Origin: CAYJEQ01 sp964369235
Lineage (GTDB): Bacteria; Bacillota; Clostridia; Oscillospirales; Ruminococcaceae
Length of the DNA: 36,934 nucleotides
Reading direction: 5' to 3'
NCBI GenBank assembly: GCA_964369235.1
Contig: CAYJEQ010000017.1
Coordinates: forward strand, 1-36,934
The notes beneath the pieces were generated by a model. It searched no databases, was not told where the DNA came from, and saw only the letters and a list, made by a program, of their open reading frames with translations. The translations under genes and the position numbers were made by a program. Shown piece by piece: positions 30,129 to 36,934 of the stretch. Numbering within the stretch: position 1 is the first letter of the stretch; each line of letters begins with the position of its first letter.

Positions 30129-33023
30129 TTAGCTTTCTACAAAGCCCTGTTCTTCCTTAAGAAGTCTTGTTAAGATTTCCCCTGGTGCTGGCTTTGCAAA
30201 GACATAACCTTGTATAACATCACAGTCCATTTTAACTAGATGTTCTACCTGTTCCATACTTTCAATCCCTTCGGCTACTGTTATTAGTCCTAGCTGATTG
30301 GACATACTAATAATAGAGCTTATTATTGTTGCTTGTTTTTCATCATCGGTACCACCTACAAAGAAACTTCTGTCCAGCTTCAGCTCGTCTACAGGTACGG
30401 ATTTTAACAGACCTAGAGAGGAATAACCAGAACCAAAATCATCCATAGATAGTTTAAAACCATACTGCTTAATTAATTTACTATGATTAAGCAGTGCTTC
30501 TTCATTATTTAGAATAGTGGTTTCGGTAATCTCAATAGTAAGTAAATCATGGGGAACTAGGTACTTATCTGCAATCATAGCTAGTTTATTTACAAAATCC
30601 TCACTGTTAAGATGATGTCTAGAAAAGTTTACCGAGATATGTACTGGCTTTATCCCCATATCAATCCATGATCGAATTAGCTTACAAGCTTGTTCAAATA
30701 TATAATAATCTATCCTCTTAACAAAACCATTACGCTCGCATATATAGATAAATTCTCCTGGTGGTATCATCTCACCTGAAGGTTTAATCCATCTTACTAG
30801 AGCCTCTGCACCGAATATGGTTTTTGTTTTAGAATTATACTGAGGCTGTAGGTATATTTTAAATTCATCATTAAGCAGTGCTGCCTCTACAGAGTTCTCA
30901 ATTTCCTGCTCTCTTTGGGCTTTTTTCTTCATCTGATCATCAAATATACAAAAATCCAGTGTTTCGCTCTTTTTGGCTGTTTTATGTGCTAGAGTAGCTT
31001 TCTCATAGGCATCATGTATATCATAGCTACCTCTATCCATTAGATAACATCCATAGGCAAATTTAATCTTGCCAAAGCCCTGCTCCCTCATTGTATTATG
31101 CACATATAGTGCAGAATTTTGTGTTCTAAGCAGCAAGGCATCGGTATTTTCTGCCTCTAATAACACTATAAACTCATCAGAAGCAACCCTCGCTGCTAAT
31201 TCCACATCATGATTAAGTCTGGATTTTGCTGTATCAGCTATAAGCTGTAGTAGCTGATTACCCTTGTCAAAACCATGACTCTCATTAAATATCTGGAAAT
31301 TTCTCATATCTAATATTACAACTGCAAACCTTAGATTTGGATTACTTTTTGTAACTTGATGGGCATCTTCGTAGAATTTCTTAAGATTCATAAGCTTTGT
31401 CACATCATCATAATAAGCCAGGTGGTATAATCTTTTCTTAGTTCTAAGCAGGGTAAGCAGTAGATGTATGGCTAGAATTACTACAATAATTGCAAATATC
31501 CCCATCATCAGTGCAGATACAATAGTACTTGTTTCTGTTGTGCTACTAATTGTAGTATCTACAATCATTTCACTTATCTGTGACTGAGTAAGTGAATCAA
31601 TGGACTTCTCCATAATATTTACAAAAGGTGTAGTTACTCTATCAGAGTAGATAAAATGAAAATCTGCCACCTCTGTCATTTCTAAGGCTATACTAAACTC
31701 TGGATAAAAACTTGTTAATGCCCATTGTGCTGTATATATATTAGATACAAGGTAATCTGCTTGTCCATCTTCCACCAACTCAAAGGCTTCTATAATGCTA
31801 TCGGTGTATACAATATCTGCATCTGGATATATAAGCTTTATATCAGCCTCATCGGTTATGGATTTAGGAGGAACTGCCACAATCACCTTTGATGTATTAG
31901 GGCTCTCTGTATTTTTACCTACTAATACATTGGAAGCTTCTAGATAAGAGGAAGAATACAGATTATCCGTGTCATTACGATTATTAATATGGCCACTGGT
32001 TATTATATCTACTTCGTTATTCTCAAGTAATCTTAAAGATTCTTCATAACTACTAGCAAATACATACTCAAATCTAATACCAGTATTTTCTGTGATATAT
32101 TCTAACACCTTGATTGTATACCCTAGATACTGATTGCTATCTATATCAAACCATTCAATGGGATTTAGATTATTATCTATTGCTACCTTAATTACTGGAT
32201 AGGTATTTGCATATAATTTTTCATCACTGGACAGAATTATTTTATCTGATTCTGTCACTGGAAAATACTTTAGCTTTAACTCATTGGCAAAGAGAGGATC
32301 ATCATTTAGAAGTCTTCCCATTGCTGTATTAATCTGATCTATAAGCTTTGCGTCATCACTTGCCATTGCAAAATATAGTGGAGTAGGATTAAAATCCGAT
32401 ATAACCCTCATATGATGTGGCACTGCAGAATTGTTTAAACAGATTGCATCTACCTGACCGTTATTTAAGGCACTTATTGCGTTGGCATTGTTTTCAAAAG
32501 TTTGAGGGTAGTATATAAAATTATTTTCCGCAGCATACTTTGCCATTTCATTAAAGGCATAGTTATCCCCGAAACCTATTCTCATTCCATTAAAATCTTC
32601 ATAGGCATTTACTGATAATTCAGTATTATCACTAAGTGTCATTAATTTTAGACTATCGTAACCCATGTTAAAATCAGTTACTGCAAAATCATTAATCTCT
32701 GCCTCAGTTCTATGAATCAGTGGAAGAATATCTATCTCCCCTTGACTTAGTAGCTCTATGCAATTTTCACGGCTGGTTAGCACATATTCAACATCCCAGC
32801 TTGTGTATTTTTCAAGCATTTCAATATAATCTAGCACATAACCAGAATAGCCTTCCTTACTATCTACCTGAAAATATCCATCAGCATAAAATACTCCTAT
32901 TTTAACATTATTATCATCAGTTACCTTAGCCTCTGGCTCAGAGTCAGTAGCATATATCACATTACCAAAACTTCCCAGTAATATTAAAACTGATAATAAA
33001 AATAAACTTAAACTTCGTTTCAT
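30129..33023 (-). CDS. Membrane sensor with two solute-binding domains, degenerate GGDEF and intact EAL
   Basis: This 964-residue protein starts with a signal peptide (MKRSLSLFLLSVLILLGSFG), then two tandem extracellular SBP_bac_3-like domains (about 38-260 and 275-505), a transmembrane helix (about 520-545, MGIFAIIVVILAIHLLLTLL), a GGDEF domain (about 555-705) and an EAL domain (about 720-955). The GGDEF motif reads ASDEF, so cyclase activity is unlikely. The EAL domain keeps EALVRW, SVNFS, EITETT, DDFGSGYSSL, KLDRSF, VAEGIE and QGY, so it should degrade cyclic di-GMP, perhaps controlled by an amino-acid-like ligand. AAAGGAG lies 11 nt before the ATG at 33023. It follows the radical SAM gene by 51 bp, so both may be one transcript. 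Confidence 0.92.
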   Translation of the reverse strand: MKRSLSLFLLSVLILLGSFGNVIYATDSEPEAKVTDDNNVKIGVFYADGYFQVDSKEGYSGYVLDYIEMLEKYTSWDVEYVLTSRENCIELLSQGEIDILPLIHRTEAEINDFAVTDFNMGYDSLKLMTLSDNTELSVNAYEDFNGMRIGFGDNYAFNEMAKYAAENNFIYYPQTFENNANAISALNNGQVDAICLNNSAVPHHMRVISDFNPTPLYFAMASDDAKLIDQINTAMGRLLNDDPLFANELKLKYFPVTESDKIILSSDEKLYANTYPVIKVAIDNNLNPIEWFDIDSNQYLGYTIKVLEYITENTGIRFEYVFASSYEESLRLLENNEVDIITSGHINNRNDTDNLYSSSYLEASNVLVGKNTESPNTSKVIVAVPPKSITDEADIKLIYPDADIVYTDSIIEAFELVEDGQADYLVSNIYTAQWALTSFYPEFSIALEMTEVADFHFIYSDRVTTPFVNIMEKSIDSLTQSQISEMIVDTTISSTTETSTIVSALMMGIFAIIVVILAIHLLLTLLRTKKRLYHLAYYDDVTKLMNLKKFYEDAHQVTKSNPNLRFAVVILDMRNFQIFNESHGFDKGNQLLQLIADTAKSRLNHDVELAARVASDEFIVLLEAENTDALLLRTQNSALYVHNTMREQGFGKIKFAYGCYLMDRGSYDIHDAYEKATLAHKTAKKSETLDFCIFDDQMKKKAQREQEIENSVEAALLNDEFKIYLQPQYNSKTKTIFGAEALVRWIKPSGEMIPPGEFIYICERNGFVKRIDYYIFEQACKLIRSWIDMGIKPVHISVNFSRHHLNSEDFVNKLAMIADKYLVPHDLLTIEITETTILNNEEALLNHSKLIKQYGFKLSMDDFGSGYSSLGLLKSVPVDELKLDRSFFVGGTDDEKQATIISSIISMSNQLGLITVAEGIESMEQVEHLVKMDCDVIQGYVFAKPAPGEILTRLLKEEQGFVES

Positions 33024-33074
33024 AATAATGAAAGCTCCTTTTAAAATCACATACTTTATCCCAATGTGATATTT

Positions 33075-34184
33075 CTATATCCTGCTTGCTAGCTGTGCTA
33101 ACCTTGGATACGCATATTCAAAAAATCCATAATAACTGCTGCAGAAATAATTAAGAGATAATCTATCATCTGTCATAGGCTCACGATCTCTACGACATCC
33201 ACCTCGACAGAGGTTATACCATTTACATTGTTTACACTTTTCATCAACATATGTAGATTTACTGTAAAAATCAATATTTCTGCGACTATTGTCTATATCA
33301 CTAAAACTGTCAGTAAATATATTTCCCAGCTTTAACTGGTCGATAACATAGAAATCACAAGGGTATACACTGCCGTCTGCCTCGATAACAGTCTGTATGC
33401 TACATACTCCAGACATACCACAGCTTTCAGGCATATATCCTTTTAAAATCATCATTAGATTTTCAAAATATCTATCCCAGATAATATTGCCACTTTCAAT
33501 CTCTGATAACCACAGATCAAATCGTGTTTTTAAAAACTCCTCATAAACCTCAGGTGTAAGAGAGAATTTACTGGTGCCTCGCTTCATATTAAAATCATCT
33601 ATACAGGGTATGTACTGCTGCCAATTAAACTTATTCTTCTTATAAAAGTTAAATATTCGCTTAATCTCCTTAGCTGTGTCATTGGTAACTACTGTCAAAA
33701 TATTAAAATCAACATTATATTTTTTAAACAGCTCTATAGACTCCATAATTTTACTAAAGCTACCTGTCATATTATGAGTTAGCCTATTAACATCATTAGT
33801 TTTTGGTATGCCATCTAGGGATATACCTACCAGGAATTTATTTTCTGCAAAAAACTCTGCCCAATGTTTATCAATAACCATTCCATTTGTCTGAATAGCA
33901 TATTGTATTTGTAGGTTTTTTGTATTTTTAGTTTTAACATAACTAGCTAGATGACGATAAAAGTCAAGACCAGCTAATGTGGGCTCTCCTCCCTGAAAAG
34001 CTAGTGTCAATGTTCCTGTTGCATATTCTACAGCTTTATCAACTATTTTTTCCATATTTTCTTTAGAGAGCATACCTAAATTATACATCTCACGCTGGCT
34101 GGATACATCAGCATAAAAACAATACTGACATCTCATATTACAACTGCCGCTGGCTGGTTTTATTAGTAAGTGTAGTGGTGCCAC
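33075..34184 (-). CDS. Anaerobic sulfatase-maturating enzyme family (radical SAM/SPASM)
   Basis: The 369-residue protein has the radical SAM motif CNMRCQYC (Cys15, 19, 22), FQGGEPTLAG, QTNG, and a SPASM domain with CGMSGVC, EADGSVYPCDFYV and CKQCKWYNLCRGGC. This is the pattern of anSME enzymes, which oxidise an active-site Cys or Ser of sulfatases to formylglycine; the Asp in PCDFY matches the proposed catalytic base region. No sulfatase is in the window. The GTG start at 34184 has GAGG 7 nt upstream. A divergent promoter with 17-bp spacing lies upstream, and the sensor gene follows. Confidence 0.88.
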   Translation of the reverse strand: MAPLHLLIKPASGSCNMRCQYCFYADVSSQREMYNLGMLSKENMEKIVDKAVEYATGTLTLAFQGGEPTLAGLDFYRHLASYVKTKNTKNLQIQYAIQTNGMVIDKHWAEFFAENKFLVGISLDGIPKTNDVNRLTHNMTGSFSKIMESIELFKKYNVDFNILTVVTNDTAKEIKRIFNFYKKNKFNWQQYIPCIDDFNMKRGTSKFSLTPEVYEEFLKTRFDLWLSEIESGNIIWDRYFENLMMILKGYMPESCGMSGVCSIQTVIEADGSVYPCDFYVIDQLKLGNIFTDSFSDIDNSRRNIDFYSKSTYVDEKCKQCKWYNLCRGGCRRDREPMTDDRLSLNYFCSSYYGFFEYAYPRLAQLASRI

Positions 34185-34278
34185 TGTGTTACCTCGCTTA
34201 TATTTTATTATATCTATAATATTTATTACTATGTTCTCAGACTACAACATGGCAGACTAAAAGCAATTATACTTTATA

Positions 34279-34307
34279 ATTATACCCTATTACTACGCAA
34301 AAATCAA
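34279..34307 (-). promoter_or_regulatory. Promoter of the radical SAM gene
   Basis: Minus-strand TTGATT (34302-34307), 17-bp spacer, perfect TATAAT (34279-34284). Its -35 box is 24 bp from that of the divergent promoter. Confidence 0.75.
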
Positions 34308-34331
34308 CACAATATGACAACTAAGTTACAC

Positions 34332-34360
34332 TTGATTTCAATACAATATATGGATATAAT
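34332..34360 (+). promoter_or_regulatory. Promoter of the GNAT gene
   Basis: TTGATT (34332-34337), 17-bp spacer, perfect TATAAT (34355-34360). Both divergent promoters share the same -35 sequence and spacing. Confidence 0.78.
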
Positions 34361-34399
34361 AGCTATAGATATATAACGAAATTATAAGGAGCTATTAAT

Positions 34400-34885
34400 A
34401 TGGTTATTAGAGATGCAGTTATTTCAGAAATTTCAGAAATTTTACAGGTGTTTTCAGTGGCAAAATCCTATATGAAAGCAAACGGAAACCCTACCCAGTG
34501 GACTGAAAATTACCCATCTATGGAAACTTTACAAACAGATATTCAGAACAAATGGATGAAAACTATTATAAGTGGTGATGAGATAGTGGGGGTTTTTGTA
34601 GTACAAACCACCCCTGAGTCTTCCTATGAAACAATTTATGAAGGCAGCTGGAGATGTGATCTCCCCTATGCTGCCATACACCGAATTGCCTCTAATGGCA
34701 AGGCTAAAGGTGTATTTAAAGAGGCACTAAACTACACAAAAGCTCATTATGACTATATAAGAATAGATACCCACAAAAATAATAAAACCATGATCCACCT
34801 TATGGAAAATAGCGGCTTTGAGTATTCTGGCATTATCTATGTAGATGACGGTACCCCTCGTGTTGCCTATGAATATATAAAATAA
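34400..34885 (+). CDS. GNAT-family acetyltransferase
   Basis: The 161-residue protein looks like a GNAT of the group with the N-terminal pattern MxIRxAxxxEIxEILQVFSVAKSYM and GNPTQWTENYPS. Core features are EIVGVFVVQ, AIHRIASNGKAKGVFKEALNY (a diverged acetyl-CoA loop, with GKAKGV in place of RxxGxG) and IRIDTHKNNKTMIHLMENSGFEYSGIIYV. Acceptor unknown. AAGGAG lies 8 nt before the ATG, and it has its own promoter. It appears monocistronic. Confidence 0.88.
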   Translation: MVIRDAVISEISEILQVFSVAKSYMKANGNPTQWTENYPSMETLQTDIQNKWMKTIISGDEIVGVFVVQTTPESSYETIYEGSWRCDLPYAAIHRIASNGKAKGVFKEALNYTKAHYDYIRIDTHKNNKTMIHLMENSGFEYSGIIYVDDGTPRVAYEYIK

Positions 34886-35116
34886 TCTCCGTTACACTTC
34901 GATTATTTATAAGTGAATAGTTAATACACCCAAATTTCATTGGCTTGGTAATAGTGAATAGTGTAGGAGTGGCTACGCCACATTATAAAATAGAAAATCG
35001 CAGATTTTCACATAAGTTCTTAACTATTACCTCTTACTTATTACCTTTATATTATATTTTTTCTAAATATAAATAATCTCCACTTCGTTACGATTATTTA
35101 TCCCTCGCAGGGCGAT
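34880..35116. repeat. Composite repeat bounded by twin hairpins
   Basis: The same 8-bp arms AAATAATC and GATTATTT with 13-nt loops occur at 34880-34908 and 35071-35099. Between them lie GTGGC-TAC-GCCAC, an inverted pair GGTAATAGT...ACTATTACC, and GTGAATAG-type words; after the second comes CCCT-CGC-AGGG. No coding frame is seen. It looks like a small non-autonomous or decayed mobile element, partly similar in style to the 174-bp repeats. Confidence 0.65.
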
Positions 35117-35169
35117 TTTAAACATAAGTACCATTTATTTTAATTTTGATACCGTCTATGATATTTATA

Positions 35170-35197
35170 TTGTTTTAGGATTATTTTGTGTTATAAT
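35170..35197 (+). promoter_or_regulatory. Promoter of the TPR-DUF4261 gene
   Basis: TTGTTT (35170-35175), 16-bp spacer, perfect TATAAT (35192-35197). The start near 35204 is just ahead of the folded leader. Confidence 0.65.
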
Positions 35198-35212
35198 TAT
35201 CATAGTAAATCA

Positions 35213-35290
35213 AAACAAGTCTAGCTTACTGTAAAACCTTATAGGGTAAAGCAAGATTTACCTTACTAGACTAGTTTGTATTTTTATAAT
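35213..35290 (+). ncRNA. Structured leader RNA with U-rich tail, class unknown
   Basis: AAACAAGTCTAG (35213-35224) pairs with CTAGACTAGTTT (35266-35277) with one mismatch. Inside, GGTAAA-GCAAGA-TTTACC forms a second hairpin and CCT/AGG a small third. The outer stem is followed by GTATTTTTAT, so it could act as an attenuator. It matches no riboswitch class that I recognise. The rest of the gap to 35421 shows nothing further. Confidence 0.45.
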
Positions 35291-35421
35291 GTAACCTATA
35301 ATTATATTGATTTAGCTATATTTATTATGTCAGTAACAAATCTGCTACTTAGTTTCATCACCTGCTGTACATATGAAAATAGTCTTAAAATAATAAATAA
35401 AATATTGGAGGAATTTATCTA

Positions 35422-36762
35422 ATGAGCAGTTTAATTAACCAGCTAGAATCCCTACACCAAAATTCCCTTTATCAGCAAATTGTTGATGTAATCACAAATC
35501 TACCTAAAGAAGCAGTTACCCCAGAAATTACAGGACAGTTAGCAAGAGCCTACAATAATCTTGGTGGCGAGGAAAACCTTAATGAAGCTATCTCCCTACT
35601 TAACTCTGTTAAGGGACAGATTGAAGATTTTAAGTATTATTACCGTATAGGTTATAGTTATCTTATGTTAGGTGATGAGGAAAATGCTTTAGATAATCTT
35701 AATAAGGCACTTGAATTAAACCCTGATGATTTAGACACTGTAGAGCTACTACTTTATGCTGAAAATGATCCAGCAAAAAGCCTAGCTCACACTAAAAGAC
35801 TAAAAGGCCATCTTGATGATGAAGAATACTATACTCGTATGGGATTATATAGTGCAGCAACTGGTGATCAGGAGTCTGCTATAGAAAACCTAGAAAAAGC
35901 CTATGAGATTAATCCACAGTCAGAAGATGTAATTAATCTACTAGGAATGGTAAAAAATCCTGAAAATTTTATAGATGAAGATGAAGATGAATATGAGGGA
36001 ACAGAAGATGATGATGATATGACTGGAAACTTCATCGGTTCAGTTCTTTTAAAGGACGATGTACTGCACCGAGATGAAATTATTAAAAGTCTATCTGAGG
36101 ATTGGGGTATTAACTTCCCAGATTTAGGTGATGACAACTCCATTATTATGGATGCTCCTGAGGACTTAAAGATAATCATCAGCCTAATGCCTGGTAAAGT
36201 ACCTAATGGAGAAGCAGAGAACTTTGCACAGGGCAACTATATGTGGCCAGATGCTGTAGAGGTTGTTTCCAGCCATGAAACACATATAGTAGTTGCAATT
36301 TTAGGTGATGCTACCCCTGTAGAAAAGAGTATTCTTTTCACCAAAGCTGTTACTGCTTGTGTTAAACAGGAAAATGCTCTTGCAGTATATGCAGATGGTG
36401 CTGTATACCAGCCAGAATTCTATATAGATTTTGCTAAGATGATTAATGATGATCAGGTACCTATCTATAATCTAGTTTGGTTTGGCATCTATAACGATGG
36501 TGAAAAAGCTGGTGTATATACCTATGGTATGAGAAAATTCGGTAAGGACGAAATAGAGATTATCCATCCGTCAGATAGTATTGATCTAGGTGAAGTGAGA
36601 GATTTCCTAATTGATATTAGTGGATATGTAATCGGCTCTGATGCTGTATTACAGCATGGTGAAACAATTGGATTTACAGCAGAGCAGAAAATCGCTATAA
36701 CAAAAAGCGAAGGTATCCTTCTAAGTGGTGAAACCCTAAAACTTGATTACCTTAATCAGTAA
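35422..36762 (+). CDS. TPR protein with C-terminal DUF4261 domain
   Basis: The 446-residue protein has four or five TPR-like helical repeats in the first 185 residues (YYYRIGYSYLMLGDEENALDNL and YYTRMGLYSAATGDQESAIENL types, named by their ends), a very acidic linker (IDEDEDEYEGTEDDDDM), and a C-terminal DUF4261-like domain with HETHIVVAILG and AGVYTYGMRKFGKDEIEI. No signal or membrane segment is seen, so it is probably cytoplasmic. Function of DUF4261 is not established. GGAGG lies 10 nt before the ATG. It appears monocistronic, followed by a long palindrome. Confidence 0.85.
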   Translation: MSSLINQLESLHQNSLYQQIVDVITNLPKEAVTPEITGQLARAYNNLGGEENLNEAISLLNSVKGQIEDFKYYYRIGYSYLMLGDEENALDNLNKALELNPDDLDTVELLLYAENDPAKSLAHTKRLKGHLDDEEYYTRMGLYSAATGDQESAIENLEKAYEINPQSEDVINLLGMVKNPENFIDEDEDEYEGTEDDDDMTGNFIGSVLLKDDVLHRDEIIKSLSEDWGINFPDLGDDNSIIMDAPEDLKIIISLMPGKVPNGEAENFAQGNYMWPDAVEVVSSHETHIVVAILGDATPVEKSILFTKAVTACVKQENALAVYADGAVYQPEFYIDFAKMINDDQVPIYNLVWFGIYNDGEKAGVYTYGMRKFGKDEIEIIHPSDSIDLGEVRDFLIDISGYVIGSDAVLQHGETIGFTAEQKIAITKSEGILLSGETLKLDYLNQ

Positions 36763-36804
36763 GATAATAGATAATGCAGTAATAGAACAAGCTAGAATTA
36801 TATA

Positions 36805-36855
36805 ATATAGGGTGTATTCACTGGCTTAAAGCCATGTAGTGAATACACCCTATAT
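36805..36855. repeat. Perfect 18-bp palindrome after the TPR gene
   Basis: ATATAGGGTGTATTCACT (36805-36822) and its exact reverse complement (36838-36855) flank a 15-nt loop with a nested GGC/GCC pair. There is no U-run. It shares the long-arm, nested-loop design of the elements at 22038 and 29103. Confidence 0.75.
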
Positions 36856-36889
36856 CTGCTATAAAGCTATATTAAAAGGCTGCTGAACA

Positions 36890-36932
36890 ACCCAAAAACA
36901 TACTTATAGGTTTATTTAATATGTTTTTGGGT
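36890..36932. repeat. Inverted repeat at the window edge
   Basis: ACCCAAAAACATA (36890-36902) and TATGTTTTTGGGT (36920-36932) form a perfect 13-bp stem with a 17-nt loop. On the plus strand the right arm holds a T-run, and the feature may be a terminator for a gene beyond the window. The AAAAGGCTGCTGAACAACC that precedes it is faintly like an insertion-sequence end, but the window stops here. Confidence 0.5.
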
Positions 36933-36934
36933 GT

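Noticed and set aside
31159..31200. Active diguanylate cyclase call for the GGDEF domain
   Set aside because: The motif reads ASDEF, so the first two glycines needed for GTP are absent; I call only the EAL part active.
1..36934. CRISPR array, prophage or transposase genes
   Set aside because: No regularly spaced repeats, integrase, phage structural or transposase-like proteins are present; repeats seen are palindromic or tandem elements.

Overview
The window is AT-rich DNA from an anaerobic, low-GC Firmicute, most likely a gut-type member of the Clostridia (Oscillospirales or Lachnospirales-like). The evidence is the FabK-type fatty acid synthesis cluster with a MarR/FabT-like regulator, RNase J, RqcH, a two-gene LysO exporter, pyruvate formate-lyase with its activase, an anaerobic sulfatase-maturase-type radical SAM enzyme, a uronate pathway, and strong AGAAAGG/AGGAGG ribosome binding sites. 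Nothing in the window allows a species call. No CRISPR array, prophage, transposase or rRNA gene is present.

Layout. Positions 1-236 hold three minus-strand tRNAs (Val-Asp-Phe in transcription order) behind a near-perfect sigma-A promoter. Positions 623-8335 are a minus-strand FAS-II cluster read acpP, fabH, fabK, a second FabK-like flavoprotein, fabD, fabG, fabF, fabZ, marR. A tandem pair of 174-bp structured repeats sits between fabG and fabF, and a palindrome (probable MarR operator) lies at the acpP promoter. Positions 9080-10684 encode an ABC-F ATPase, followed by a dense cluster of hairpins and a convergent cysteine-synthase-family gene. RNase J (12463-14466), a YiaK-type dehydrogenase, RqcH and the LysO pair follow on the plus strand. 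Positions 18638-22016 are the pyruvate formate-lyase locus, with a probable ZTP (pfl-motif) riboswitch and terminator ahead of pflB-pflA.

Positions 22170-24700 are a minus-strand operon of a MurT-like ligase, a GatD-like protein that has lost its catalytic residues, and an acetyltransferase. An AraC regulator (24797-25690) diverges from a uronate operon (uxaB/uxuB-like and uxaC, 25925-29047). Then come a membrane J-domain protein, a minus-strand pair of a radical SAM enzyme and a 964-residue sensor with two solute-binding domains, a degenerate GGDEF domain and an intact EAL domain, a GNAT acetyltransferase, and a TPR-DUF4261 protein with a structured leader.

Themes. The fab cluster builds membrane acyl chains and appears to be controlled by its own terminal MarR gene. 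PFL makes formate for one-carbon and purine metabolism, which fits ZTP control. The uronate genes convert glucuronate or galacturonate to aldonates under AraC control. Intergenic regions are rich in hairpin repeats, and several proteins (GatD-like, ABC-F NBD2, GGDEF) show pointed loss of catalytic residues. These are the most interesting parts of the window. All functional calls rest on motifs read by eye; no database search was run.
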